From Brassica napus (Eukaryota; Streptophyta; Magnoliopsida; Brassicales; Brassicaceae): a stretch of 64,000 bases of DNA. The DNA lies in NCBI RefSeq assembly GCF_020379485.1, contig NW_026014872.1, positions 248,001-312,000 of the forward strand. Reading direction: 5' to 3'. The notes beneath the pieces were generated by a model. That model saw only the letters and a program-made list of their open reading frames with translations, was not told where the DNA came from and made no database searches. The position numbers and the translations under genes were made by a program. Below are positions 11,427 to 23,279 of this stretch, piece by piece (within the stretch, counting starts at the first letter, position 1; each line of letters begins with the position of its first letter).

Positions 11427-13967
11427 ATGGTTGATCAAACTACGGATGTGGTTGTACATGTCAGTTCTTCTGGAGGAAATATTTTCCGACCAGACAACGC
11501 ATTGACCCCAGAACCTAGGAGACAGACACACTTGTCAGCTCCTGCTCCTGAGAAAAAACTGACTCTTTTTGCCTTACGACTCGCTGTTCTTGAGAAGGTT
11601 GTTTATATATTACAATATTCTTCTGTTTTTCTTTTTAAATTTATGAGTCTTTTTTCTCAAGTTTTTAATGTGTTCTAACCACAGATTGCTTCACGGTTGG
11701 GATCTTTAGGATTCGTATGGGCCACCGTTGTTCTTCTTGGTGGTTTCGCCGCAAGTTTAGAGACATCAGATTTTTGGTTTGTTACTGTGATTCTTGTTGT
11801 GGAAGGAGCTCGGATTTTCAGCAGAAGTCATGAGCTTGAAATGCAGCATCAGTCTAAATACACAATCTCTGGAATCAACACCTTCCGGTTACTTGTCAGA
11901 CAAATTATCAGAATTTTCCGCAAGAAAGCTCAAATTGCTGGGAACAACGCTAGATCATCGGTTCAGGAAAGTGAAACAGAACAGCGGACTGGGAGGCAGA
12001 TCGAGCGGACCAGGACATGGACAAGCTCAGATGTTCCTATGTTGCCTTACACAGGATGGGTTTTTGTTTCAAGAAACGTGAGTCGAGTCTGCTACTGGCT
12101 CCAGATTGCTTCTGCTTTCGCTAGCATTATCATCTCCATGATCAAGCTCATCAGGCAAGATTATGGAGGTAATGAACTGAAATCTAGAAGCACCAATCTT
12201 CACTCGTCTTTAACTCTCTTCTACTCTCTAGCGCTCGCGGAGGCGCTTCTCTTTCTTGTTGAGAAAGCTTACTGGGAATGGATGATCAGCGTTTACAAGA
12301 TTCTTGATAAAGTGAATCAAGAATGCGGTCTCGAGAGGTCTGGAACTGATTCAGTGAGAAGATTCTTCTACAACGCTTACTCGAGATGTCTAAATGGGAG
12401 CATCTTTGACGGATTGAAGATGGATATGGTCGTTTTCGCCATGGAGCTTTTGGTGTCAAATTCTCCTGATGAGCAGCTCACTGGAGCAGAGATTCTCTAT
12501 AGATTCTCAACAAGCCAAGACTATTCCGTTGATACCCTGCAGAAGATTGGGACTAATCTAGAGATCATAGAGAGGTTGGTTGAGATGTTGAATTGGAGAA
12601 ACAAGAATCAAGAAGTTATGAGAATGTCATCTGCAGAGATTCTCTCAAGATTAGCTAGTAAGAAGCAAAACTCTCTGAGAGTTGCAGGGATCCCCGGAGC
12701 GATTGAGTCCATCTCTTCTATTTTAGATAGCACGAGAGATTCGGGTCAAGCCACTGATGAGATTGGAGAAAACAGTATCAATCAAACCGATCGCTGGACG
12801 TTCAACAATCTTGGACTGTTGATTTTGAAAAGGCTAGCTAGAGATCATGATAACTGTGTGAAGATTGGGAAAACAAAAGGGTTGCTTTCAAAGATCATTG
12901 ACTTCACTTATGCTGAGAAGAGGTTGCTGAAAGATCCAAATCTTGCGGCTAATAGAATCTTGGCTGTGAAACGGTCATTAAAGCTGTTAAGGAAACTGGT
13001 GAAAACAACGGGTGCAACAGGGAGAAACTTGAGGAGAGATATCTCTGGGATTGTCTTCACAGTAAGCAACATTAGGGAAACATTGCGCCATGGAAAGAAG
13101 CAGCCTGGTCTGCAGAAGCTTGGTGCAGAGATCTTGACTTCCCTTGCGCTTGACGAAGGTGCAACTGAGAAAATTGGCGGCACAGGCGGGGTTCTAAATG
13201 GACTTCTCTGCATATTCTTGAATGATGATATTCCAGGGAATCAGACTAGTGGCGTGAGAGACTCTGTTGGTGAGACTATAGCAATGCTAGCTCAAGGAAG
13301 TCAGAGCAATTGCCAACGCATGTTGAGATCAGATGATGTTCTTCAGCGCCTTGTTGAGGCTTTGAACAACCCTTTGATTCGGTCGAATGCAGCGAGAATC
13401 TTGAGGAATCTATGTGCATATACAGATCCTAATCAAGTTAAGGAACAGCTGAAGGAAGTTAAATCAGCTGGAGCAACAGTAAGTCTTGATGATCTTGATT
13501 AGATAGAATTCATTATCATCACTAATTGTTATCTTGTCACACTACAGGTTCTTAAGGCAATAATGTCTGAAAAGAGCAAACCTCAAGAGGTTATGGTGGG
13601 ATTAGCACCGCACATTTTCAGGTTAATGAGTGCTGAAGAATCAAGAGAATTGTTCGAGGAAGCGGGAGTAACCAAGGAAGAAGTAGCCAATGCATTAGTC
13701 AACATTCTCAAGAGACATGAACAGCCAGTGCCAAAAGTTCCAAGAATCAGGAGGTTTGCAATTGAACTAACCATTCAGATGATGAGAACTAATCCTGAGA
13801 CGGTCAAGACTTTCCTAAACCTTGGGATGAAGAATGAATTAGAGACAGTCCTTGAGACTGCAGCTGAGGTTGAGAACTTTGATATATTCTCGGGCACGGT
13901 TGGCTTGGCACGCCATGGCTTAACGATCAATGAACTCACAGAAGACGCAATACGGTTATTGAGTTAG
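11427..13967 (+). CDS. ARM-repeat superfamily protein with N-terminal membrane segments
   Basis: Three exons: 11427-11597, 11685-13478 and 13548-13967, with GT-AG introns of 87 and 69 bp, give 794 aa in one frame. The first exon is polar (MVDQTTDVVV start). Exon 2 opens with two hydrophobic stretches (about residues 67-98), then further ones near 191-215 and 232-252, suggesting membrane association. The C-terminal half (about 280-780) is made of leucine-rich helical repeats of about 40 residues (GAEILTSLAL, ARILRNLCAY), the ARM fold. It resembles the Arabidopsis group I remember as At5g18980/At3g06210/At4g14280; its biochemical role is unknown to me. An in-frame ATG at 11352 could add 25 residues through a CAAAAC repeat; I prefer 11427 because the added peptide is low-complexity. 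Confidence 0.85.
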
Positions 13968-14789
13968 TCTCAGACCTCACAGCCACATGGAATAAAAAGT
14001 TTAAACAACATTGACTTTGTCTCAATCCCAAATTGTCTTCAAATCATTGTCTTTGCTCATCATAGTGTCTTTAAAATGTGTATCAAATTGGCCCATTTTC
14101 TTATGTTCGTTCTCCACATCATCTGCTTTGCTTCCTGGAAATGGGAGCAAAATACATGTGAGATGCATCTATATGTTTATAAATACGATTAGTGATCAAA
14201 GTATAGGTAAGATGATGATCTCGTTATATGTTCGTAACTAGAGGATAAAAGATCTTTGGTCAAAGCCAACAAGAGATGATTTTTTTTTAACAAGACTGAC
14301 TAGGTCATGAATATATTTATATAAATCATAACTAGATGATATAACTTGTCGTGGCAAACCGTTTAAACACTTAAGCTTTCCTTTCTAATTTTCCCAAACC
14401 AAAACAAAATTATCTAGTTTTGAAGAAACTGAGTAACCAATGTGGAAACCGTTTCGTAGGCAGAACAAATCCCACAAGAAAAGAGGCTACAAATTTACTT
14501 TTAGTTACAGAAAACTTTGTTAAAGAGGTAGGAAAGGATAGAGTTTAGAGTAAAATATTAGAGAACGAAAGAGAATACGAAGAATGGAGAGAATAACAAA
14601 AAGTATATGTATATTGCTTATATACAAGAAGATACATATTTATACGAATATAGAATTAAGATATAGAATACATAAAAGATATATTTTCATATAGGAGAGA
14701 GATTAGGTCATCTTTGCATGAAGGAGAGAAAGTAGATAGTTCATGCAAAGGCTCACGTCTGGGACTTCTGACTGGCTATCTCTAAAGCC
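13968..14789. other. intergenic region downstream of the ARM-repeat gene
   Basis: The 3' untranslated region and terminator of the ARM gene should lie in the first 200-300 bp; the rest is unremarkable AT-rich DNA. Confidence 0.35.
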
Positions 14790-15003
14790 ACCTAAATGAC
14801 GAAGAAAAAAAAGCTGGATATTGTCGTTTCTTTGCTGAGAATCAGACAGTACCTGCTCTAGAGTGGTTCGCAGGACTTCAAGGACATTACATTGATAACT
14901 TCACTCGACTCGTCTGATCGTCTCCCGCGTTGGTCTTCATAGAAACTAGAGCAACGGAGGCCGATCTATGGAACCTTAAACAAGCCCCAAGCCCAGAGAC
15001 AGT
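14790..15003 (+). pseudogene. remnant of a Ty3/gypsy gag gene
   Basis: Conceptual translation gives pieces such as ALEWFAGLQGHYIDNFTRLV and RATEADLWNLKQAPSPE, which match the retrotransposon gag (Retrotrans_gag) pattern of a WF...L followed by SATEADLW. In-frame stops interrupt it. No LTR is recognisable nearby. Confidence 0.5.
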
Positions 15004-15211
15004 CAGAGCCGGTCCTTGTTTTGGTGAGGCTACAAGCTAAAAATAATAATAATGTGGCTACTAATGTCTGAACCCCTCACCTCCACCAAAGGATAGAGGC
15101 ATTTAACCATTGGACTAAAGTTACTTTTGTATAATTTGGTGGCCGATATTTTACATAATAATATAAAGGCCGCAAGTCCATGCTTCATTAGCTTCACAAG
15201 GGCCGGCTCTG
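15004..15211. mobile_element. short element with CAGAGCCGGYCC inverted ends
   Basis: CAGAGCCGGTCC at the left and GGGCCGGCTCTG at the right form inverted repeats around about 180 bp. I could not match an 8-bp target duplication. The interior (GAACCC...CACTAGGCTAAAGT-like block) resembles 35285-35440 inside another element, so it belongs to a repeated family. Confidence 0.45.
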
Positions 15212-15225
15212 TGTACAGCTGTAGG

Positions 15226-15434
15226 CAGGAGCGGACCTAGGTAACAACAGGGTGGGGCAAGTGCCACACACATAATTTTTATTTTCCATTAGTTTTCTTG
15301 AAAAAACTTAGAAATTCATATGGTTAATCTTCATTGCCCCATGCACCTCTCTTTGGAAATTAACTCTAACTACTATAATTTTGCTACATAATATATTATG
15401 CCCCATATTATTGTAGATGCTAGATCCGTCCTTG
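15226..15434. mobile_element. hAT MITE with 8-bp target duplication
   Basis: The end CAGGAGCGGACCTAG (15226-15240) and the complement of the right end (CAAGGACGGATCTAG) form inverted repeats. GCTGTAGG occurs perfectly on both sides (15218-15225 and 15435-15442). At 209 bp it has no coding capacity. Confidence 0.8.
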
Positions 15435-16096
15435 GCTGTAGGTTATTTCGAAGAACTGTGATTTTGAAATTTTTAAGCTTGATTACTGTGAATTTAGTGC
15501 TATAAAAATAAATGAGGTTGTGGACAACACTTACAACCACTACCAATCACACCCGATAATTACTTTTGGACGTGGTGGTAGTAGTTTGAGAAAATCTAGA
15601 AATTTAATAATTTGTATTTTCATAAATTAGGATTGCAAGAGCTTTTTACGTTACATAGTTTTTATCTTTAAGATTATATAAAGAACCGGTAATTTGCTTT
15701 GTCGGAAAACATTTAAACTAATTAAAAAAAACTGCATAGAAATAGTGAAGTACACATGTCACTCATAGAATTGCCAACTTACTTCTGTTTTATAATGTAA
15801 AAGATAGGCCATTAAACCAAAATGTTTCAGTAATTCGAGTAAATCCAAACATACTATATTTTAGCGACAAAGAAAATCTGTTTTTTAAAGCCTGGTTACA
15901 AAAAAAGAACGAAAATCTATTTTTGGTCAACAAAAAATCTAAATATTATAGGAAATTAAATATATGGAGATTACATCTGCTGACCAAAGAATTCCCAAAA
16001 TATATTATATCATATATAAATATATACACTTAAGTGTTTTTCAACTATTCAATTATTTTTCATTCCCAAAGTCGAGAAAAAAAAACTAGTTAAAAA

Positions 16097-16416
16097 ATGG
16101 CTTCATACAAATGTTTCGTTTTTGTGTTGTTGTGCCTAACTGTTAACTTGATCTCTTGTATGCAACAACAATTAACAATTATTATATATCCATGTTTTTT
16201 CTTTATGTTTTTCTTTAAATAATTAATTAAAGTTTTGTAAATATCTCAGGTGCTGCGGATACTTGCGATTCACCCAGACATAGTCTTTTTGTGATAGGTC
16301 CTTGCTCACAAATTCCAAACTGCAATAATAAATGCGTAGAATTACACTATTCTGGCGGAGAATGTTTTAAAAAGTCCAGCAGCGCCACCGAACTATCATG
16401 TGGCTGTTGTGTATAA
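16097..16416 (+). CDS. defensin-like (DEFL/LCR) cysteine-rich secreted peptide
   Basis: Two exons, 16097-16157 and 16250-16416, join across a 92-bp GT-AG intron in the Ser-Cys codon of the signal-peptide end, giving 75 aa. Residues 1-20 form a hydrophobic signal peptide (CFVFVLLCLTVNLIS). The mature part has eight cysteines with spacing C-x12-C-x5-C-x3-C-x9-C-x11-C-x1-C-C, close to plant defensin-like peptides of the LCR type, and ends CGCCV before TAA. An intron near the signal peptide boundary is usual for the family. Such peptides act outside the cell in defence or pollen-pistil signalling; which applies here cannot be told. A TATA-like TATATAAATATATA lies at about 16012-16025. Confidence 0.8.
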
Positions 16417-16974
16417 TTCATAATGTTATGGAGATATTAATTATATTGTGGAACTGTTAGTGCTTTAATTAATAAAAATATATATTGTACTATTATTTTT
16501 GGTTTAAATCTGATTTCCTTATAATTTGAAGCCTTCTTACTCAAGAGTACATTACTCTATAGGATACTTTTTTGTCTTTTTAACACTGTAAAATACAAAC
16601 TCTTTGTGGAGCACATTCAAGGAATCCAATGAGTGTTTTGGACAAGAATGCTCTCCTGTCTAGCGAAAGGGAACATTGATATTCTAGTTAGTAGCTAGTT
16701 TTTTTTTTTGAAAATATTCTTCAAATTAAAAGCACGAGAAAGCAAAAATTTAGTGGGATCGTGTGACCCCCTAATTTAATCTTATTTTTCTGATCGGAAC
16801 GATAGTTTCCACCATTCTTTCTCATTAAACCCCTAATTCAGTCCTTCAATCGTAAGCTATTCCACATTCCAAATCCCTCTGTTCTTCACCTTATACAAAC
16901 TCAACGAATCTCTGCTCCTCGCAAAATTCACGAAACCCACCGGTAAATCGGGGCTGCGTTTCCGTTTGATTTAT

Positions 16975-17354
16975 GTGTTACAGTGTCTCAGTTGATCTTT
17001 GGAGCGTTGGTTGTGTTTTCGCTGAGATTCTTACCGGTAGATCACTTCTTAAAAGGAAGAACAGAGGCGAGAAAGGAACCAAAGCGATATATAAATACTA
17101 CTCATTCCAGATAGAGTTTTTAATGAGTTTTTGTGTGTGTTTGTTCTGTGTAGATTGAACAACTTAACAAAACGTATAAACGCTTTGGTTCACCAGATGA
17201 AGAATTCTGGGAAAAGAACAAGCTTCGTTCTCAAACTAAGATGTTCAGACCACAACATCAATATGAGCGTTGTCTAAGAGAAAATTATAAAGATTTTCTT
17301 AACTATAATAGGCTTTATCACGCTTCTCTCAGGAATTTCATATATTTTATTTAA
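16975..17354 (+). pseudogene. CDK-type protein kinase fragment (subdomains IX-X)
   Basis: Two exon-like pieces are visible. The first, from about 16985 to 17075, encodes VDLWSVGCVFAEILTGRSLL, the kinase subdomain IX of CDKC/CRK-like kinases. The second, from an AG at 17152-17153, encodes IEQLNKTYKRFGSPDEEFW and continues to CLRENYKDF before TAA at 17352-17354. The middle TEVEQL-type link is damaged. The ATP-binding lobe and catalytic loop are absent upstream. The fragment stops two bases before the terminus of the Helitron at 17357, so the insertion probably cut it off. Confidence 0.65.
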
Positions 17355-17356
17355 TA

Positions 17357-19645
17357 CTAGGTAATAACCCGCGCCTTGCACGGGATGTGATTATTAGTTT
17401 CATTATTTTTAATAAAAAAAACAATAAATCTGTTTAATCTGGATATTAGTTAGGTTTTACGTTTTTTTGTTTTTAATCTTCTAAAATATAACTATTATTT
17501 TAAATTAATATTCATTTTAGTTTATTTGGTTAAAACATTTGATTTTTAGGTTTTTTCGGATAAAAACCTAAAATTAATATTATATGTTTATTTTTATATT
17601 ATAAAGTTTAGATAGTCGTCATGTCGAACCAATAGTTTCATATTATAGTTTTTAAACAGATAATAGTTTAAGAAAAAGAAAAGAAAATTATTAAGACAAA
17701 TCATTTAACTACAATTTGGTCAATAGTGAAAGAAACATTAAGAAAAAATATTTCAACTTTCAAAAAAATTAGATACTTCAGCTGTGGTGAATACTTAGTT
17801 ATAAGATGCTCACATCAAGGTGCACATGTATATTTATGTAAAAAGTATATAAAAATAGTTGAAAAATATATAAAGATATTGTTAATTAATATTAAATGAT
17901 ATTTTTGTTTAGAATAATACATGAAAGATAAAATTAAAATTTATTTAAAATAAAAAAGACCTTGACATTGGTCATTTTTTTATCAAAAGAAAATAAAATT
18001 ACATTCGTAAATAGGGGTGGACACATATCAAGTATCTGGATATTTGGAAGCATTTTGTCGATTCGATTTTTAGCCACCTAGATATTCGGTGACTCGGATA
18101 TCCGAAATGTTTTAGAATTTTAAAGAATATTCGATTTGATTGTAAATAAAATAAAATTTTAAAAAAATTTAATAATAACATTTTATTACAAAAATAAAAC
18201 ATTATATAACCTTTTAATTCTAGTACCTAATATAATAAATTTATATTGTAAAACTGATATAAAGTATAATATATATAACATATATATATTCTTTTCATAT
18301 ATGTATATATATGCATATAACATATCAAATTAGATATATGTTCCTAAAAATATTGGTATTAGTGATTTGTTTCTTTTTTGGATATTGTATTTTAGTATTT
18401 GATTTGTTTCGTAGAGTTTCAAATATCAAGATTTTTTGGTTCAAATCAAAACAGATAACAAATCGAATCAAAATTTATGAATATTTTGCTCAATTTTATC
18501 CGTAAACAATAAAAATAATATATATATAGTTTAGCTTTTGATTCGTTATCTATTTTTATTCGAACCGAAAAATCTAGAGTTTTATTGGAACTATGTATGT
18601 GAGTTTTATATTAAAAAAAATCATTAATATAATTATAGTGTGAACACATTTATGATTATAGTGTGAACGCGTTAGCATATTTATTATCAAATCATTGTGA
18701 AGCTGCCACGTGTCTATTATAATGTGAATGTATTTATTACAATGCTTCTCTTTTAATATATAAGGGATGATATTTTTGTTTAGAATAATACATGAAAGAT
18801 AAAATTAAAATTTATTTAAAATAAAAAAGACCTTGACATTGGTCATTTTTTCATCAAAAGAAAATAAAATTACATTCGTAAATAGGGGTGGACACATATC
18901 AAGTATCTGGATATTTGGAAGCATTTTTGTTGATTCGATTTTTACCCACCTAGATATTCGGTGACTCGGATATCCGAAATGTTTTAGAATTTTAAAGAAT
19001 ATTCGATTTGATTGTAAATAAAATAAAATTTTAAAAATAATTTAATAATAACATTTTATTACAAAAATAAAACATTATATAACCTTTTAATTCTAGTACC
19101 TAATATAATAAATTTATATTGTAAAACTGATATAAAGTATAATATATATAACATATATATATAATTCTTTTCATATATGTATATATATGCATATAACATA
19201 TCAAATTAGATATATGTTCCTAAAAATATTGGTATTAGTGATTTGTTTCTTTTTTGGATATTGTATTTTAGTATTTGATTTGTTTCGTAGAGTTTCAAAT
19301 ATCAAGATTTTTTTTGTTCAAATCAAAACGGATAACAAATCGATTCAAAATTTATGAATATTTTGCTCAATTTTATCCGTAAACAATAAAAATAATATAT
19401 ATATAGTTTAGCTTTTGATTCGTTATCTATTTTTATTCGAACTGAAAAATCTAGAGTTTTATTGGAACTATGTATGTGAGTTTTAAATTAAAAAAAAATC
19501 ATTAATATAATTATAGTGTGAACACATTTATGATTATAGTGTGAACGCGTTAGCATATTTATTATCAAATCATTGTGAAGCTGCCACGTGTCTATTATAA
19601 TGTGAATGTATTTATTACAATGCTTCTCTTTTAATATATAAGGGA
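17357..19645 (-). mobile_element. non-autonomous Helitron with tandemly duplicated 5' part
   Basis: Read on the minus strand it begins TCCCTTATATATTAAAAGAG after an A (complement of 19646) and ends CTAG (17357-17360) before a T, preceded by a CCCG...CGGG hairpin at about 17368-17384. These are Helitron termini. The 5' portion is present twice (17898-18768 and 18769-19646). The body includes GGGGTGGACACATATC...-type sequence of an older hAT-like insertion in both copies. No Rep/helicase. Confidence 0.65.
17898..18768. repeat. direct tandem repeat, copy 1
   Basis: This 871-bp unit is nearly identical to the next 878 bp, differing by scattered substitutions and short indels such as an added AT at about 19162. 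Both end in TATATAAGGGA, the Helitron 5' end on the minus strand. Confidence 0.9.
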
Positions 19646-19646
19646 T
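18769..19646. repeat. direct tandem repeat, copy 2
   Basis: Second copy of the unit at 17898-18768, directly adjoining it. The last base borders the insertion site of the whole Helitron. Confidence 0.9.
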
Positions 19647-20627
19647 TTATTTTACTTTTATTTAAAATAATCTGTCGATCAAGATTCTTTAGGAGTTAAT
19701 GGTATTGTCTCCTCAAGCTTTAAATCAGCTTATCATGGTATCATTAAACCATAAGATTATCTTTCTTCCTCCAATCTCAACTGCAGTCTCCTGCTACGAC
19801 GCCGCTTTGCATTCTCCGATCAGATTACGAATACGACGGATCCACTTTTAATCGCTAACGCCACTCAAGAGTTATATTTTTTTGCAGATTCAACACAATG
19901 GCAATATCAAAGCTTCATGAAAGGAAATTAAAGTCAAATGATCTCAAATACAGACAAAGGTAAGAACCAATAACAATCTTTTTTTAAAACACCAGAATTC
20001 CACTAAGGATCAACTGGACTAACTTATGATAATATATTCTCAATTAAATTGAAGCTCATGTCATATACTCATATGTATTGTCTGATTGTTGCTTACAGTT
20101 GGTCGACATGTTAATCCTTGGGTTTAAGGTTTTGATCCAGTCGTATCAGTGTGGGATTAGTTTTTTACACACGAAGATACAATAAAGCTAATCGGGAGTC
20201 ATATCAGTGTAGCTTCTGATACGTATCTCCTGCTCTTTAATTTCTCGATCACGTTGAATAGGTTGATTAGGAAAGGGATCTCACCGGTATTAAGGGAAAA
20301 GGTTTGCCTTTCTCTTTCTGATGCTGCCAAGAAAAGTCCACCGCCTAGAGAATTATTACAGTGATTTGAGCAGGCCGAGACGGAAAGGCCACATTGACAA
20401 CACAGCAGATCGATCGTGTGAGTCTGATCTTTTCCGGAGTCTCAATTTTTTTTGTTCTTCAGGGAAATTGATGTATTTTATATTCAGTTAATTTTCCAGG
20501 ATACATTGGTATTGTTTTAATTGGTTATAAGCTCTGTTTCATATTGTAATTTGATGTAGTCTCAAAAGCATTGAAAAAAGAAGATGCTGTTATGGTTGGA
20601 AATTTAGAATATTGTTTCTTTTCTTTA
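19647..20627. other. unassigned sequence with gene-like composition
   Basis: The G+C content rises here, and a stretch near 20255-20370 translates to a plausible basic peptide (KVCLSLSDAAKKSPPPREL), but frames are interrupted. CTTATCATGGTATCA at about 19728-19742 is similar to a copia LTR end plus tRNA-Met primer site (TATCA-TGGTATCA) and could be a decayed retrotransposon edge. I cannot assign a function. Confidence 0.3.
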
Positions 20628-21180
20628 GGGACTGTTTGTTTCACCATTTGTCATCTCCATCCAAATGATTCATTTGTATGATCTATTCAGATGATCTATT
20701 CAGATTTTTGTGATTGTTTGTTTGTCCATCCATATGGTTCATCTAGATGAATCATCTAAATAGATCTTATGTTTGTTAACTTTGTTTCTTTATTTTCATT
20801 TCAATTCAAATGAATTTAGTAAATAAATTATCAAAATACCCTTGTGTTGGTTTAATAATATGTTTGAATATGTATATCAATTAACATAAGTATATTACTT
20901 TTTAATATAATGTAATGGACTTCCAATTTTTTTAATAGCATAAGCCCATTATTTTTTTTTCTTAATTTACTGCTATATATGTTTCCAAACAACACTATAT
21001 TTTTTTTAATTGCTATCTATGTTGCCAAACAAAAAGTTAAAGTACTTCTACTTTAATAAGATAGATTTCCAAAAGTCATCCGGATGATACATCTGAATGA
21101 ATTTCACTTTTAGTGTCTAAACAAACAAAACCCTCATCTTCATCCAAATGACTCATCCAGATGGAGAAACAAACGGATCC
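20628..21180. mobile_element. PIF/Harbinger-type MITE
   Basis: The ends GGGACTGTTTGTTTC and the complement GGATCCGTTTGTTTC are inverted repeats, flanked by TTA on both sides (20625-20627 and 21181-21183), the trinucleotide duplicated by PIF/Harbinger elements. Subterminal ATCCAGATGGAT-like palindromic motifs recur at both ends. No coding capacity. Confidence 0.75.
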
Positions 21181-21227
21181 TTAATGATTTGGTCTTTAAA
21201 CCCTTTTTCTTTTGATGATATTAAAAA

Positions 21228-21532
21228 AAGCTTTAGCGGTCCATGTGAATTCGTGGGTGTGTTGCCTTGGTTTGATCCTCCAAGACATGATACCGTAATA
21301 CAATATCAACATAAAGATGATTACTGGTTAATATCTGTCTATTTACTTCTATTTTTGGCTTTAATCTTATGTAGTATTGGTTTTCTTATAGGGGTATTGC
21401 CAAATAGACTCGACATAGGCTTAGCATGGGATCAAACATGTATCCATCAGCATAAGCTTCTCTACTTGGTAATCACAAAGACGAAAGCCTAGCTTATGTT
21501 CCCGTTGAACGGTTTTTTTGTTCATGAACATG

Positions 21533-21628
<96 letters not shown>

Positions 21629-22640
21629 AGCGATGTTTTGGTTTATGTTTCAGCCAGAGCAGAAGTACGAGATTGTGAAGAAGTTGCAAGAACTGAAGCA
21701 TATATGTAGGATGACTGGTGATGGATGCTCTCCTGCTTTGAAGAGAGCCAATATTGGTATCGCTGTTTCTGCTGCTACAGATGCTGGACGAGGCACTTCT
21801 GATATTGTTCTCACCAAGCCTTGACTCAGTGTTATCATCAGCGCGTTTTAACCACTCAAGCTATTTTCCAAAGAATAATGAGCTATACAGCCAGTGCTCT
21901 CTTTTAAGCTATAGTTTTTCACTGTATTCTCTCTTCTCCAATCTCACTTTGTTTTCCCATGTTTTTTCTAACAGATTTATGCAGTCTCAATCACCATTCG
22001 TACAGTGTAAAGTAAACAACCTTGCATGTATTTTTGAACATCTTTAAATCTTCATGTTTACGTCCTCTTTGTACCCTTTTATAGTTTGGGTTCATGCTCA
22101 TTGCTTTAATATGGATAGTGAGTTTCTCTCTTTTTAAAACTTCCTCCAAGTGCTTTAAATGTTAACTGCTCGACATGAATAATCATGACTATCTCAAAGG
22201 AAAAAGTCATGCCTTCTCCTACACCAGATAGCTGGAAAATCAAATAAATCTTTGCAACTGGCATTGTCTTTGGAGGCTATTGGCTTTAGTGGCCATATTT
22301 TTCTTTTGTGCTGCTTACAGAACCAACTTCTACCCAGTATCTAAAATATACACAATCTTTCTCTCTCTCTCTTTTATTTTGGTAAAAATGTTAAAATATA
22401 CACAATCTTTCTCTCTCTTTTTCTTCAATCAACTTCTCCAATATCACACAAGCATGCTCTCTTTGTTCTTTTCTTTTGAGAACGCTTCATGTCAGAGACT
22501 TGAGAGGCAATGAACATGAAATGATGTCCGCTTTGTACTTACAAGTCAGTGTTATGAGTCAAACCTTTATACTCATCACTTGATCAAGAGGTAAGTATTT
22601 TGTAGAACGACCTGGTCTGCTCTTACTTATTGCCTTCTAA
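21228..22640 (+). pseudogene. plasma-membrane H+-ATPase (AHA-type) pseudogene
   Basis: Successive pieces of a P3A proton pump are readable in several frames: GPCEFVGVLPWFDPPRHD, then an MITG piece, LSMGSNMYPS, then [16 protein letters not shown] with MTGDG and the following IGIA segment, a FMLIALIW segment, PSPTPDSWK, and ALYLQVS near 22540. These follow the order of the C-terminal two thirds of the enzyme (P domain hinge to the last membrane helices). Introns are kept (for example an AG at 21628-21629), so it came by DNA duplication. Frameshifts, stops and a 90-bp CT microsatellite in place of intron sequence disable it. The catalytic phosphorylation site DKTG is absent. A Harbinger MITE lies directly upstream. 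Confidence 0.85.
21536..21627 (+). repeat. (TC)n microsatellite, about 90 bp
   Basis: Uninterrupted CT dinucleotides inside an intron position of the H+-ATPase pseudogene. It produces spurious Leu-Ser open frames. Confidence 0.95.
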
Positions 22641-23117
22641 TAACAAAATCTGTAAAGCATAAAACATTTTTTCATTTCTACTTGCTTTTATTTACCGATA
22701 TGCTGTGTGAAAATATTTTTCTGCATTTCTTTTAGAGGAGTATTCTCAATTCATATTTACTATATGCATATGAGTAGTCATCTCTGTGTTTCTTGCTGTA
22801 CCGTCGCAAGAACTTGCGAGTCAGAGTTCAATACAATTCAGCTTATTTATGAATAATTTTTGTTAAATTCTCTGAGTATTAACTAGGGTCATTTATAATG
22901 TTGTCCAGAATTTGAGTGTCATTTATTAAGTGCCGGCTTCCGAAAGTATTTTACATTGCTATGGTTAATGTTTTTGCTTCCTTGGTTACAAATATGTTCT
23001 ATACTAAATTAACTTTATATTGTACGCTGATTTTTTTTTTGAAACATGTAATAATTATTAACTTAAGATACGCTTAGACTTATACCGATGAACCCATCTG
23101 AAGAATTATGCTTACGA
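22641..23117. other. intergenic, no gene seen
   Basis: AT-rich, possibly 3' remains of the H+-ATPase pseudogene; nothing assignable. Confidence 0.35.
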
Positions 23118-23279
23118 CGAACCTTAGAGCAACTCTAATGGTGGGTTTTAACCATGCAGTTGTTAAGTTATATTTGGTGTATGTATATAAAAGTATAATA
23201 AAATTCTTGGAAACAAAACCAATAATATCTTATTAACATATTATTGATTGGATTTCCAAGAATTTTAGTATAGTATTAA

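Noticed and set aside
19728..19742. Copia-like LTR end plus primer-binding site
   Set aside because: Only the 15-bp similarity is visible and no LTR pair or gag follows; noted as a hint only.
21496..21709. Leu-Ser repeat open frames
   Set aside because: Translation of the CT microsatellite.
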